Positions 1 to 5,742 of a DNA stretch of 5,742 nt are shown here, piece by piece. The stretch's first letter is position 1; each line of letters begins with the position of its first letter. The stretch is from NCBI GenBank assembly GCA_046259385.1, contig JBJYWI010000053.1:1-5742 (forward strand), given 5' to 3'. The notes below the pieces were generated by a model. That model saw only the letters and a list, made by a program, of their open reading frames with translations, was not told where the DNA came from and ran no database searches. A program made the position numbers and the translations under genes. This DNA comes from CAVWDI01 sp046259385 (GTDB lineage: Bacteria; Chloroflexota; Anaerolineae; Anaerolineales; UBA4823).

Positions 1-1
1 G

Positions 2-709
2 GCTGCAAAAGAGGAAACCCTTGCAGATATGATGAAGGTCATGTCGAGATACGCAAATGTGATTGTACTTCGTCATCCAAAAGATGAAGAAGCGAGAGAA
101 GGCGCCAGTTTTTCTGAATCTCCAGTAATTAATGGCGGATTTGGAAACTGGGAACATCCAACCCAGGCTTTGCTTGATATGTATACATTATGGCGTACAC
201 ATGGCAGGGTTGAAGGATTGAAAGTGTGTATCGCCAGCGCGGACTTAATTGCCGCGCGTACTGGCCATTCTATGGCGTATGGATTAGCCCGATTAGGAGC
301 AAAAGTTACTTTAGCAAGCCCGAAAGTAAACCGCACACCCGATAACATCATAGGTAAACTTAATAAAGTGGGTGGAGACGTAGAAGAGGTACTGGATCTA
401 AATCAAGATAGTTTCAACGAACTGATCAGCGATATGGATTTGGTTTACCTGCCTGGTTGCAGTGCACCAAAAGGAGCAGAAGCTGAAGCATTTAAAAAGT
501 TGATGGATGATTATTTTGTTCGTTTTGAAACATTGGAAAATTCTTACAAAGAGACAGGAAAAATTGTAAGGGTGACCCACACGCTTCCCAGACGCGCGGG
601 AGAGATGGATCCCAAGATTGATACATCACAGTATCAACAATATTTTGAAGCAATAGCATACAGCGTATCCATTCGAATGGCGCTGGTGGTAAGTGTGCTG
701 GGGTTATAA
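2..709 (+). CDS. ATCase-fold carbamoyltransferase, 5' partial; candidate oxamate carbamoyltransferase
   Basis: The last 235 residues of an aspartate/ornithine carbamoyltransferase family protein. The reading frame is open to the left edge, so the first Met at 29 is internal and the N-terminal half, with the Ser-Thr-Arg-Thr carbamoyl phosphate loop, lies outside the window. Numbering from the visible edge, I see the LRHP segment (23-26), the carbamoyl phosphate motif HPTQALLD (52-59), RTGHS (86-90; matches RTVHS of ATCase, including the Arg that binds the substrate alpha-carboxylate), HTLPR (193-197; HPLPR in ATCase) and the C-terminal RMALVVSVLG helix. These match ATCase rather than ornithine carbamoyltransferase, which has HCLP, or the YgeW type. 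The TRxQxER loop that holds the aspartate side-chain carboxylate in ATCase is replaced by PGCSAPKG (151-158), so aspartate is an unlikely substrate. Two carbamate kinase-like genes and allB follow, which favours phosphorolysis of oxalurate to oxamate and carbamoyl phosphate (inference). The fold is near certain; the substrate is not proven. Confidence 0.75.
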   Translation, partial: AAKEETLADMMKVMSRYANVIVLRHPKDEEAREGASFSESPVINGGFGNWEHPTQALLDMYTLWRTHGRVEGLKVCIASADLIAARTGHSMAYGLARLGAKVTLASPKVNRTPDNIIGKLNKVGGDVEEVLDLNQDSFNELISDMDLVYLPGCSAPKGAEAEAFKKLMDDYFVRFETLENSYKETGKIVRVTHTLPRRAGEMDPKIDTSQYQQYFEAIAYSVSIRMALVVSVLGL

Positions 710-772
710 AGAATTTCTTTTGTATTTTGGGAAGTTTGTCGCACTATTAACAAATAACAGGATTGAAGTTTT

Positions 773-1729
773 GTGAAATTAGTAATTGCGATCGATGGTG
801 ATTTGCTTGTATCTGAAGATCAAAGCCTAGGTATGGCAGGGCAGATGGATGCGATCACGCATATTGCAGGTCAACTTGGTGAATTGGTTAGTTCTGGAAA
901 TAATCTTGTTATTACCCATGGGAATGCCCCCCAGGTAGGCTTTATGCTTTTACGCGGGGAGGCTGCAAGGCATATTGTCCATCCCCTTCCGCTGGACATT
1001 TGTGGGGCGGATACTCAAGGCGCTACAGGATATATGTTGCAGCAGGCACTTAGAAATTGGCTTGATCAGAATGGTATAAACAACGATGTTTTGACAATTA
1101 TTACCCAAGTAGTCGTTGGTGCACCTGCACCTCATGGAGCCCCGAGCATCAAGGGTATTGGACCATTTTTTGAAATGGGGAGAGCGCAGGCTCTGAAGAA
1201 AAACCACGGCTGGGATATGGTTATGGTGCCAGGGCAGGGATATCAGCGATTTGTACCCTGCCTGACTCCCAAACGGATTCTCGAAGCCAATACGATCCGC
1301 TCTCTCTTTGAAAATGGAGAGGTTGTGGTGTGTTCGGGTGGTGGAGGCATCCCGGTAAGAATTCTAGAACAGGGACACATTATTGGGGTGGAAGCAGTGG
1401 TTGATAAAGCTTATACTGCATTCCTGCTCGGGGAGGAGCTGCGGGCGGAAGCCATCATATTTGTTTCGCCATGGGAACGGATTGTTAACACATTTGATCT
1501 CGATCTTAACCATGGTTTACACAATATTGATTTCAATGATTTGGAAAAATTGATCAGCCGAAGCCCAAATATTGAAGACACAATGCAGCACAAATTGATT
1601 GCTAGTCGTAATAGTCTTGAAGAAAACGGACGTCAGGTATTAATTATCCCACCAGACCAACTAGGAAAAATACCTGACCGTTGTAAAGGAATCCAACTTA
1701 TAGCTGGAAAAACGCCAGTGCGGGCTTGA
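773..1729 (+). CDS. Divergent carbamate kinase-like protein, amino acid kinase fold
   Basis: A 318-residue protein of full carbamate kinase length. It starts at GTG 773, with a weak AGGA (759-762) ten bases upstream; no better start is visible. Family features kept are HGNAPQVG (49-56), GADTQGATGYMLQQ (78-91, identical to the next gene's protein), GGGGIPV (189-195) and lysines at 127, 212 and 274, which align with the conserved active-site lysines. Key positions are altered: the N-terminal GGN phosphate-site loop is DGD (8-10), GNGPQVG has become GNAPQVG, TKPIG is IKGIG (126-130), DKD is DKA (211-213), and the C-terminal GSMxPK is DTMQHK (269-274). The frame is intact, so this is not a decayed gene. 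It could be an inactive or regulatory partner of the kinase downstream, or a kinase with another substrate. It lies 63 bases after the carbamoyltransferase, probably in the same transcript. Family membership is sure; activity is unknown. Confidence 0.85.
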   Translation: MKLVIAIDGDLLVSEDQSLGMAGQMDAITHIAGQLGELVSSGNNLVITHGNAPQVGFMLLRGEAARHIVHPLPLDICGADTQGATGYMLQQALRNWLDQNGINNDVLTIITQVVVGAPAPHGAPSIKGIGPFFEMGRAQALKKNHGWDMVMVPGQGYQRFVPCLTPKRILEANTIRSLFENGEVVVCSGGGGIPVRILEQGHIIGVEAVVDKAYTAFLLGEELRAEAIIFVSPWERIVNTFDLDLNHGLHNIDFNDLEKLISRSPNIEDTMQHKLIASRNSLEENGRQVLIIPPDQLGKIPDRCKGIQLIAGKTPVRA

Positions 1730-1762
1730 GAAGCCTATAAGAGCAATCAGTATAAGATTACT

Positions 1763-1775
1763 TAGGAGATGATTA
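1763..1775 (+). promoter_or_regulatory. Shine-Dalgarno site that fixes the carbamate kinase start
   Basis: TTAGGAGATGATT closely follows the complement of the 16S rRNA tail. Its core AGGAG (1764-1768) leaves no spacing to ATG 1769 but 12 bases to ATG 1781, so it supports initiation at 1781. Confidence 0.6.
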
Positions 1776-1780
1776 TTTCT

Positions 1781-2737
1781 ATGCCACAAAAAATCGCAGT
1801 TATCGCCATCGGTGGAAATTCCTTGGTAAAGGATAAGGCACGCCAATCGGTTCAGGATCAATATAAGGCAGTAAACGAAACCTGTAAGCATATCACCAAT
1901 ATGATCAAACAGGGGTGGACAGTAGCTATTGGTCATGGTAATGGCCCACAGGTCGGTTTCGTTTTGCGCCGCTCTGAAATTGCATTCCAGGTTGAGGGCA
2001 TTCACGAAGTCCCGCTTGATGTGTGTGGAGCCGATACGCAAGGCGCAACCGGTTATATGCTCCAGCAGAATTTATACAACGAGTTTTTAGAAAAAGATAT
2101 AGACAAAAAGGTTGTTACGGTTGTCACTCAGGTTGAAGTTGATCGGGATGACCCGGCTTTTCAAAACCCTACTAAACCAATTGGATCCTTTATGGATAAA
2201 TCGCTTGCATTTGAGAAAAAAGACCAAGAAGGATGGTCAGTACGGGAGGATGCCGGACGAGGATGGAGGCGCGTTGTCCCGTCACCGCTCCCCAAAAGAG
2301 TTGTTGAAGAACCAGCGGTAAAGAAGCTGATTGATGCTGGGATGTGCGTGATTACAGTTGGCGGCGGGGGGATCCCGGTTGTAGCGGATGAATCGGGAAA
2401 ATTGGTTGGTATCGCTGCTGTAATCGATAAAGATTACGCATCCTCTCTCCTGGCAAAAGGAATAGGCGCGGAGTTGCTGGTTATCAGTACCGCGGTCGAA
2501 AAAGTTGCTTTGAATTTTGGTAAGCAGGACGAACAATGGATTGACTGTATGACCCTGGAGCAGGCAAAAGAATATTATGATCAAGGCATACATTTTGCGA
2601 AAGGTAGTATGGCACCAAAGATTCAAGCATGCATTTGGTTTATAGAAGGAGGGGGTAAAACAGCAATTATTACTAATCCAGAAAACATCAGCCGGGCTTT
2701 GGCAGGCGAGACAGGAACCTGGATTGTTGCAGATTAG
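1781..2737 (+). CDS. arcC: Carbamate kinase
   Basis: Cytoplasmic enzyme that transfers phosphate between carbamoyl phosphate and ADP, giving ATP plus carbamate, which breaks down to ammonia and CO2. The 318-residue protein has the full motif set: AIGGN (9-13), HGNGPQVG (52-59), GADTQGATGYMLQQ (83-96), NPTKPIG (129-135), GGGGIPV (194-200), VIDKDYAS (214-221) and GSMAPK (275-280). I chose ATG 1781 over the in-frame ATG 1769: AGGAG at 1764-1768 touches 1769 directly, but sits 12 bases before 1781, and the extended TTAGGAGATGATT resembles the full anti-Shine-Dalgarno complement. Carbamate kinases also begin just before the AxGGN strand, as MPQKIAVIAIGGN does here. The stop of the divergent paralogue is 51 bases upstream. 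The likely job is the final ATP-forming step of ureide catabolism, fed by the carbamoyltransferase at the left edge. An arginine deiminase role is less likely, since no arcA or arcB is seen. Confidence 0.95.
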   Translation: MPQKIAVIAIGGNSLVKDKARQSVQDQYKAVNETCKHITNMIKQGWTVAIGHGNGPQVGFVLRRSEIAFQVEGIHEVPLDVCGADTQGATGYMLQQNLYNEFLEKDIDKKVVTVVTQVEVDRDDPAFQNPTKPIGSFMDKSLAFEKKDQEGWSVREDAGRGWRRVVPSPLPKRVVEEPAVKKLIDAGMCVITVGGGGIPVVADESGKLVGIAAVIDKDYASSLLAKGIGAELLVISTAVEKVALNFGKQDEQWIDCMTLEQAKEYYDQGIHFAKGSMAPKIQACIWFIEGGGKTAIITNPENISRALAGETGTWIVAD

Positions 2738-2900
2738 GCTAGGCTGTATATATGAAGGTCTCTTCTCCTTTCCTTCCACTAGGGATTGAGCAAGGAGGAT
2801 GGTGAAATTATAAGCATATGTAATAATTTCACCTCCTCCAATTCCCATCAGTGAGGATTGAATTTTATTAAGTAGGAAGAAATTAAAAAGGTATTTGTAA
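2738..2900 (+). promoter_or_regulatory. 163-base leader region before allB, possible control region
   Basis: This is the only long gap in an otherwise tight gene run. Besides the inverted repeat at 2794-2839 it holds a pyrimidine-rich tract (2760-2777). CTCCTT (2765-2770) could pair with AAGGAG (2792-2797), which would compete with the main hairpin. A second option is GAAGG (2754-2758) with CCTTC (2772-2776). A weak promoter candidate spans the upstream gene end: TTGTTG (2724-2729), 17 bases, TATATA (2747-2752). The AAGG at 2888-2891 is the likely ribosome binding site for allB. A switch or attenuator is possible, but nothing matches a riboswitch that I recognise. Confidence 0.4.
2794..2839. 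repeat. Imperfect inverted repeat (hairpin) ahead of allB
   Basis: GGAGGA (2794-2799) pairs with TCCTCC (2834-2839), and GGTGAAATTAT (2801-2811) pairs with ATAATTTCACC (2823-2833). The stem is 17 base pairs with one bulged T at 2800 and an 11-base loop. No T-run follows on either strand, so it does not look like a standard intrinsic terminator. The left arm carries an AAGGAGG Shine-Dalgarno-like sequence (2792-2798), and the right arm carries TCACCTCCT (2829-2837), which matches the anti-Shine-Dalgarno tail of 16S rRNA. It lies 61 bases before the allB start. It could be a protein operator, an RNA processing or stability element between two parts of the operon, or a translational control element. 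The pairing is seen directly; the function is unknown. Confidence 0.8.
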
Positions 2901-4274
2901 ATGACTGATCGCTATATAAAAAATGCCCGTATTTTCACCGACACTGAAGCTTTTGTGGGTGGATTGGTGATCAAAGGTGAAAAGGTTGCAAAAGTAGTTG
3001 AAGGAGATCCATATATTGTTGCAGAAGAAGTAATTGACTGCGGCGGAAAGGTGTTGTTACCAGGGCTGGTTGATGATCATGTTCATTTTAATGAACCCGG
3101 TCGCGAACATTGGGAAGGATACAGAACCGGAAGCATGGCTGCCGCTGCTGGCGGCATAACCACCGTACTGGAAATGCCTTTGAATGCGACTCCACCGACC
3201 ATTAACCTAGAACTGTTGGAGAAAAAACGCGAAGTTGTTAAGGGTGAAGCTTTAATCGATTATGGAAACTGGGGCGGTTTGGTGGATGATAACCTTGCTG
3301 ACCTCCAGGGGCTGCATGAAGGAGGTGTGGTTGGTTTAAAAGCTTTCATGAGCAACAGCGGTGTTGATTTTGAGAGAGTGGATGACGATCTGCTGTATGC
3401 AGGTCTTAAGCTTGCAGGCGAATTAGGCACCCTGATTGGTACTCATGCCGAGAATGAATATGTAACAAAATATCTTGGGAGATTGTTGCGAGAATCCGGA
3501 CGTATAGATCGCCCAGCATGGCACGAGTCGAGACCGCCAGCTGCTGAATTGGAAGCGATTCAGAGGGCATGTTACTGGGCAGGCGTGTCTAATGGTAATC
3601 TGCACATCGTTCATATCACAATACCTGATGGGATAAGGGCTGTTGGAGAAGCTAAAAATCAAGGTATCAATGTCACCTCGGAAACCTGCCCGCATTACTT
3701 GGTATTCGATCTTGATGATTTTGAAGAGATAGGCCCAGCCGCAAAATGTGCTCCACCAATCAGATCGCGTGAAAATGTAGAAGAATTATGGGAGCTTGTT
3801 CTCAAGGGCAAAGTAGATACGATTGCATCTGACCATTCGCCCTGCCTTTGGGAGGACAAAGCACCTGGTATGCACGATATCTGGCAAGCATGGGGAGGGA
3901 TATCCGGTATTCAAACGATGCTGCCTGCAGTTCTGACGGAGGGTGTCCATAAGCGCGGCATGATGTTACAGGATGTAGTTCGAATGATGTCAACAAATCC
4001 AGCGAAAATTTTCGGACTTTACCCGCAGAAGGGATCAATCCAAGCTGGTTCTGATGCAGATTTTACAGTTATTGATCTAGATGCCGAATGGACTCTTCGT
4101 TCTGAAGATTTATTTTACAAAAATAAACACAGTGCCTATATAGGCTCCCGTTTTAAAGGAAAAATTACCCTCACATATCTGCGCGGAGAACCTGTCTATC
4201 AGGAAGGAAAAATTGTGGCGCAGCCAGGCTATGGCAGAGCATTACGCCGAATGTTTCCGTATACCTATGAATAA
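2901..4274 (+). CDS. allB: Allantoinase
   Basis: Cytoplasmic amidohydrolase that opens the hydantoin ring of allantoin to give allantoate, the entry step of ureide breakdown. The 457 residues match the usual family length of about 450. The binuclear metal site is complete: DHVHF (His60, His62), GLKAF (Lys147, the carbamylated bridging lysine), THAEN (His182), HIVHIT (His238) and SDHSPC (Asp311). EPGREHWEGY (65-74), GGITTVLEMPLN (84-95), SETCPHY (260-266), KCAPPIR (282-288) and QAWGGISGIQ (329-338) are closer to E. coli AllB than to phenylhydantoinase/HyuA or dihydroorotase. The start ATG has AAGG (2888-2891) nine bases upstream and leads straight into the N-terminal beta-sandwich. The M20 hydrolase gene begins 28 bases after the stop, and allE follows that, which supports the allantoin assignment. 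A hydantoinase acting on a related ring is the main alternative and seems less likely. Confidence 0.93.
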   Translation: MTDRYIKNARIFTDTEAFVGGLVIKGEKVAKVVEGDPYIVAEEVIDCGGKVLLPGLVDDHVHFNEPGREHWEGYRTGSMAAAAGGITTVLEMPLNATPPTINLELLEKKREVVKGEALIDYGNWGGLVDDNLADLQGLHEGGVVGLKAFMSNSGVDFERVDDDLLYAGLKLAGELGTLIGTHAENEYVTKYLGRLLRESGRIDRPAWHESRPPAAELEAIQRACYWAGVSNGNLHIVHITIPDGIRAVGEAKNQGINVTSETCPHYLVFDLDDFEEIGPAAKCAPPIRSRENVEELWELVLKGKVDTIASDHSPCLWEDKAPGMHDIWQAWGGISGIQTMLPAVLTEGVHKRGMMLQDVVRMMSTNPAKIFGLYPQKGSIQAGSDADFTVIDLDAEWTLRSEDLFYKNKHSAYIGSRFKGKITLTYLRGEPVYQEGKIVAQPGYGRALRRMFPYTYE

Positions 4275-4302
4275 TTTGATTTTTCTGTGTTCAAGTGAGT
4301 GA

Positions 4303-5517
4303 ATGGTTTTGGAGATGGACATATCCAAAAGCGAGAAAGAAGTATTAAATCTTATCGACCCTGATGAAGTTGTCTCTTTTTTGCAGACAATTATTCAGAA
4401 ACGCAGCGATTATCCTCCCGGTGATTGCCGGGACGCTGTTCAGGCGGTTGCTGAAGAACTTTCTCAATCGGGTGTTAAGTTTAATATCTTCACAAAGAAC
4501 GGACGTCAACCGAATCTACTGGCAGTTTATCCTGAAGAGTCACGTCAACCAAAATTATTGTTTCATTCGCATATAGATACTGTTCCGGCTGGCGAGCGAG
4601 ACCGCTGGCTTTTTGATCCATTTTCTGGTCACATTTATGAGGAGAATGTTTACGGGCGAGGGGCAGGGGATGATAAAGCTAGTGTTGCAGCTCAAGTTTT
4701 TGCGATCATAACTTTAGCCCGTTCAGGTCTGGACCTAGGCGGCAGCCTGCAGGTGGCAGTGGTCTCAGATGAAGAATCGGGTGGATTGAACGGTACAAAG
4801 TGGCTTCATGATGGAGGAACTCTAGCCCCGGATGCACTTGTTGTTGGAGAACAAACCGATAATCATGTCGCGATCTCCGAGCGGGTGGCTTGTGGTATAG
4901 ATCTTACAATTTTTGGGCACAGTGCGCACGGAGCGATGCCCTGGGCTGGTGAGAACGCCATATTAAAAGCAATGGGCGCTTTGAATTGGCTTCAATCTAA
5001 CCTTTTTCCTCAACTCCAGGAAAGAAAACATGCTTATCTGCCCCCACCAACCTTGAATGTAGGAAAAATCCAGGGGGGTATTCAATGGAGTATTGTGCCC
5101 GAGAGATGCAAGATAGAAATGGATCGCCGTTTATTGCCTGGCGAAACCCGTGAGGAGGCTGTAGAAGAAATTCGAGCATGCCTGGATGAATACCATGAAC
5201 TCGTTAACCCGATAAGTTATGAACTTTTCTCTGAAGGAGAAGTGGCAAATAATATCAATACCCTTCCAACTGATCCATTTGTAGAACTTGCAAACAAAAC
5301 ATTAAAAGATATATGTAATGAATACCGTTCACTCACCGGTTACATGCAAACCAGTGACGGACGTTGGTTCGCCAGCGATAATATCCCGATCATCATTTTT
5401 GGACCGAGTAAACCGGAAGTTGCACATGCTGCGAACGAATATGTCAATATAAACCAATTGATTGAAACTGTAAAATTTTTAACAATATTGGCTTTTCGCT
5501 GGTTGGGATCGAAATAA
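4303..5517 (+). CDS. M20 family metallohydrolase (ArgE/DapE/ACY1-like), candidate ureide amidohydrolase
   Basis: A 404-residue two-zinc hydrolase of the M20 type with every catalytic position in place: HSHIDT (His90, Asp92), GRGAGDDK (Asp123 bridging), SDEESGG (Glu157 base, Glu158 ligand), GEQT (Glu183 ligand; GEPT is usual) and AHAANEY (His375 ligand). The dimerisation lid spans about residues 190-300, with GHSAHGAMPWAGENA at 205-219. The deacetylase-like motifs, without the GGxxDGxxG loop of classical AllC and beta-ureidopropionase enzymes, place it in the ArgE/DapE/ACY1 branch. Its position between allB and allE is where an allantoate amidohydrolase would be expected, so it may release ammonia and CO2 from allantoate to give ureidoglycine, but this is inference. 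A role like E. coli YgeY in the urate cluster, or a plain deacylase, is also possible. The start is uncertain: ATG 4303 has only a weak AAGTGAG upstream, while in-frame ATG 4315 has GGAG touching it. Confidence 0.85.
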   Translation: MVLEMDISKSEKEVLNLIDPDEVVSFLQTIIQKRSDYPPGDCRDAVQAVAEELSQSGVKFNIFTKNGRQPNLLAVYPEESRQPKLLFHSHIDTVPAGERDRWLFDPFSGHIYEENVYGRGAGDDKASVAAQVFAIITLARSGLDLGGSLQVAVVSDEESGGLNGTKWLHDGGTLAPDALVVGEQTDNHVAISERVACGIDLTIFGHSAHGAMPWAGENAILKAMGALNWLQSNLFPQLQERKHAYLPPPTLNVGKIQGGIQWSIVPERCKIEMDRRLLPGETREEAVEEIRACLDEYHELVNPISYELFSEGEVANNINTLPTDPFVELANKTLKDICNEYRSLTGYMQTSDGRWFASDNIPIIIFGPSKPEVAHAANEYVNINQLIETVKFLTILAFRWLGSK

Positions 5518-5530
5518 TTAAAAAAAATTG

Positions 5531-5536
5531 AGGAGA
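5531..5536 (+). promoter_or_regulatory. Strong ribosome binding site of allE
   Basis: AGGAGA lies eight bases before ATG 5545 in an A-rich stretch, the clearest translation signal in the window. It fixes the allE start over the in-frame ATGs at 5557 and 5560. Confidence 0.8.
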
Positions 5537-5544
5537 GAAATTCG

Positions 5545-5742
5545 ATGCAAAAGGGAATGATGGTTGTCAGTGATGCGGATATAACCTCCCGGTGCAGGAG
5601 CCGCAATAAGCCTGGCGAATATATGTTGTTACCGCGCGGGAACCGTGTAGAACATAAACTCCCGCATTTTCAAGGTGTTGATGCTCAGGTGCTTACAACT
5701 CCTCAGATCGGAGCGCTGTTTGTTGAACATGAGCTTTTAATC
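5545..5742 (+). CDS. allE: (S)-ureidoglycine aminohydrolase, 3' partial
   Basis: The first 66 codons of a cupin enzyme that is open to the right edge; the full family protein is about 260 residues. AllE removes ammonia from (S)-ureidoglycine, the product of allantoate amidohydrolase, to give (S)-ureidoglycolate. The visible part lines up with the N-terminal region of E. coli AllE (YlbA) as I recall it: GEYMLLPRGNRVEHKLPHF (24-42) matches the GNFALLTPDG...IIPGF region, and DAQVLTTPQIGALFVEH (46-62) matches DATILSTPKLGASFVDY. The manganese-binding cupin residues would be further downstream and cannot be checked here. The gene starts 27 bases after the M20 hydrolase stop, so the two are probably co-transcribed. 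The pairing with allB makes the assignment firm, although only a quarter of the protein is seen. Confidence 0.8.
   Translation, partial: MQKGMMVVSDADITSRCRSRNKPGEYMLLPRGNRVEHKLPHFQGVDAQVLTTPQIGALFVEHELLI

Noticed and set aside
1661..2041. A 126-codon open frame on the - strand.
   Set aside because: It overlaps the ends of both kinase genes in antisense and encodes nothing recognisable.
2724..2752. Promoter TTGTTG - 17 bases - TATATA.
   Set aside because: The match is too weak (about 3/6 and 4/6) to list as its own feature; it is noted only within the leader region.
2799..2813. Possible leader peptide (ATG GTG AAA TTA TAA) after AAGGAGG.
   Set aside because: It is only four codons long, the ribosome site touches the ATG, and the whole stretch lies in the hairpin arm, which explains the sequence better.
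2794..2839. Intrinsic terminator after the carbamate kinase.
   Set aside because: The stem is strong, but no T-run follows on either strand and the loop is 11 bases long, so I list it only as an inverted repeat.
2282..2848. A 188-codon open frame on the - strand.
   Set aside because: It runs antisense to most of the carbamate kinase gene and into the gap, has no recognisable domain, and its composition is that of a shadow frame.
2855..2861. GGATTGA repeated at 760-766, 2783-2789 and 2855-2861 as a possible shared operator.
   Set aside because: The same heptamer also occurs inside coding sequence near 214, and a short purine-rich word next to ribosome sites is expected by chance.
4504..4555. 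Local repeat CGTCAACC (at about 4504 and 4543) within the M20 gene, encoding RQPNLL and RQPKLL.
   Set aside because: It is short and imperfect, and the two segments correspond to adjacent normal strands of the M20 fold, so chance is enough.

Overview
The window holds six genes, all on the + strand, in a tight run. They form most of an allantoin (purine ureide) breakdown locus. In order they are: a carbamoyltransferase of the aspartate transcarbamylase fold (cut by the left edge), a divergent carbamate kinase-like protein, a normal-looking carbamate kinase, allantoinase (allB), an M20 metallohydrolase, and the first 66 codons of (S)-ureidoglycine aminohydrolase (allE, cut by the right edge). 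I see no RNA gene, mobile element, CRISPR array or coding gene on the - strand.

Layout. Positions 2-1729 hold the carbamoyltransferase and the first kinase paralogue, with a 63-base gap between them. Positions 1781-2737 hold the second kinase. A 163-base gap (2738-2900) follows, the only sizeable non-coding stretch. It carries a strong imperfect inverted repeat (2794-2839) whose arms resemble a Shine-Dalgarno sequence and its complement. Positions 2901-5517 hold allB and the M20 hydrolase, 28 bases apart, and allE starts 27 bases after the hydrolase stop. This spacing suggests one transcript, or two if the 163-base gap contains a promoter.

How the genes may work together (inference). AllB opens allantoin to allantoate. 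An allantoate amidohydrolase step, possibly done by the M20 protein, gives (S)-ureidoglycine. AllE deaminates this to (S)-ureidoglycolate. In the anaerobic branch known from Escherichia coli and Streptococcus allantoicus, ureidoglycolate is oxidised to oxalurate, which a carbamoyltransferase splits with phosphate into oxamate and carbamoyl phosphate. Carbamate kinase then uses carbamoyl phosphate to make ATP. The ATCase-like protein has lost the part of the aspartate site that reads the second carboxylate, so it is a candidate oxamate carbamoyltransferase taking the place of the three-subunit AllFGH enzyme. The ureidoglycolate dehydrogenase (AllD) is not in the window.

Organism. The sequence has moderate GC content by eye and clear Shine-Dalgarno sites, so it is bacterial. 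An energy-yielding carbamoyl phosphate route suggests an anaerobe or facultative fermenter. A Firmicutes- or Chloroflexota-like host is possible, but I cannot place it firmly from this sequence.
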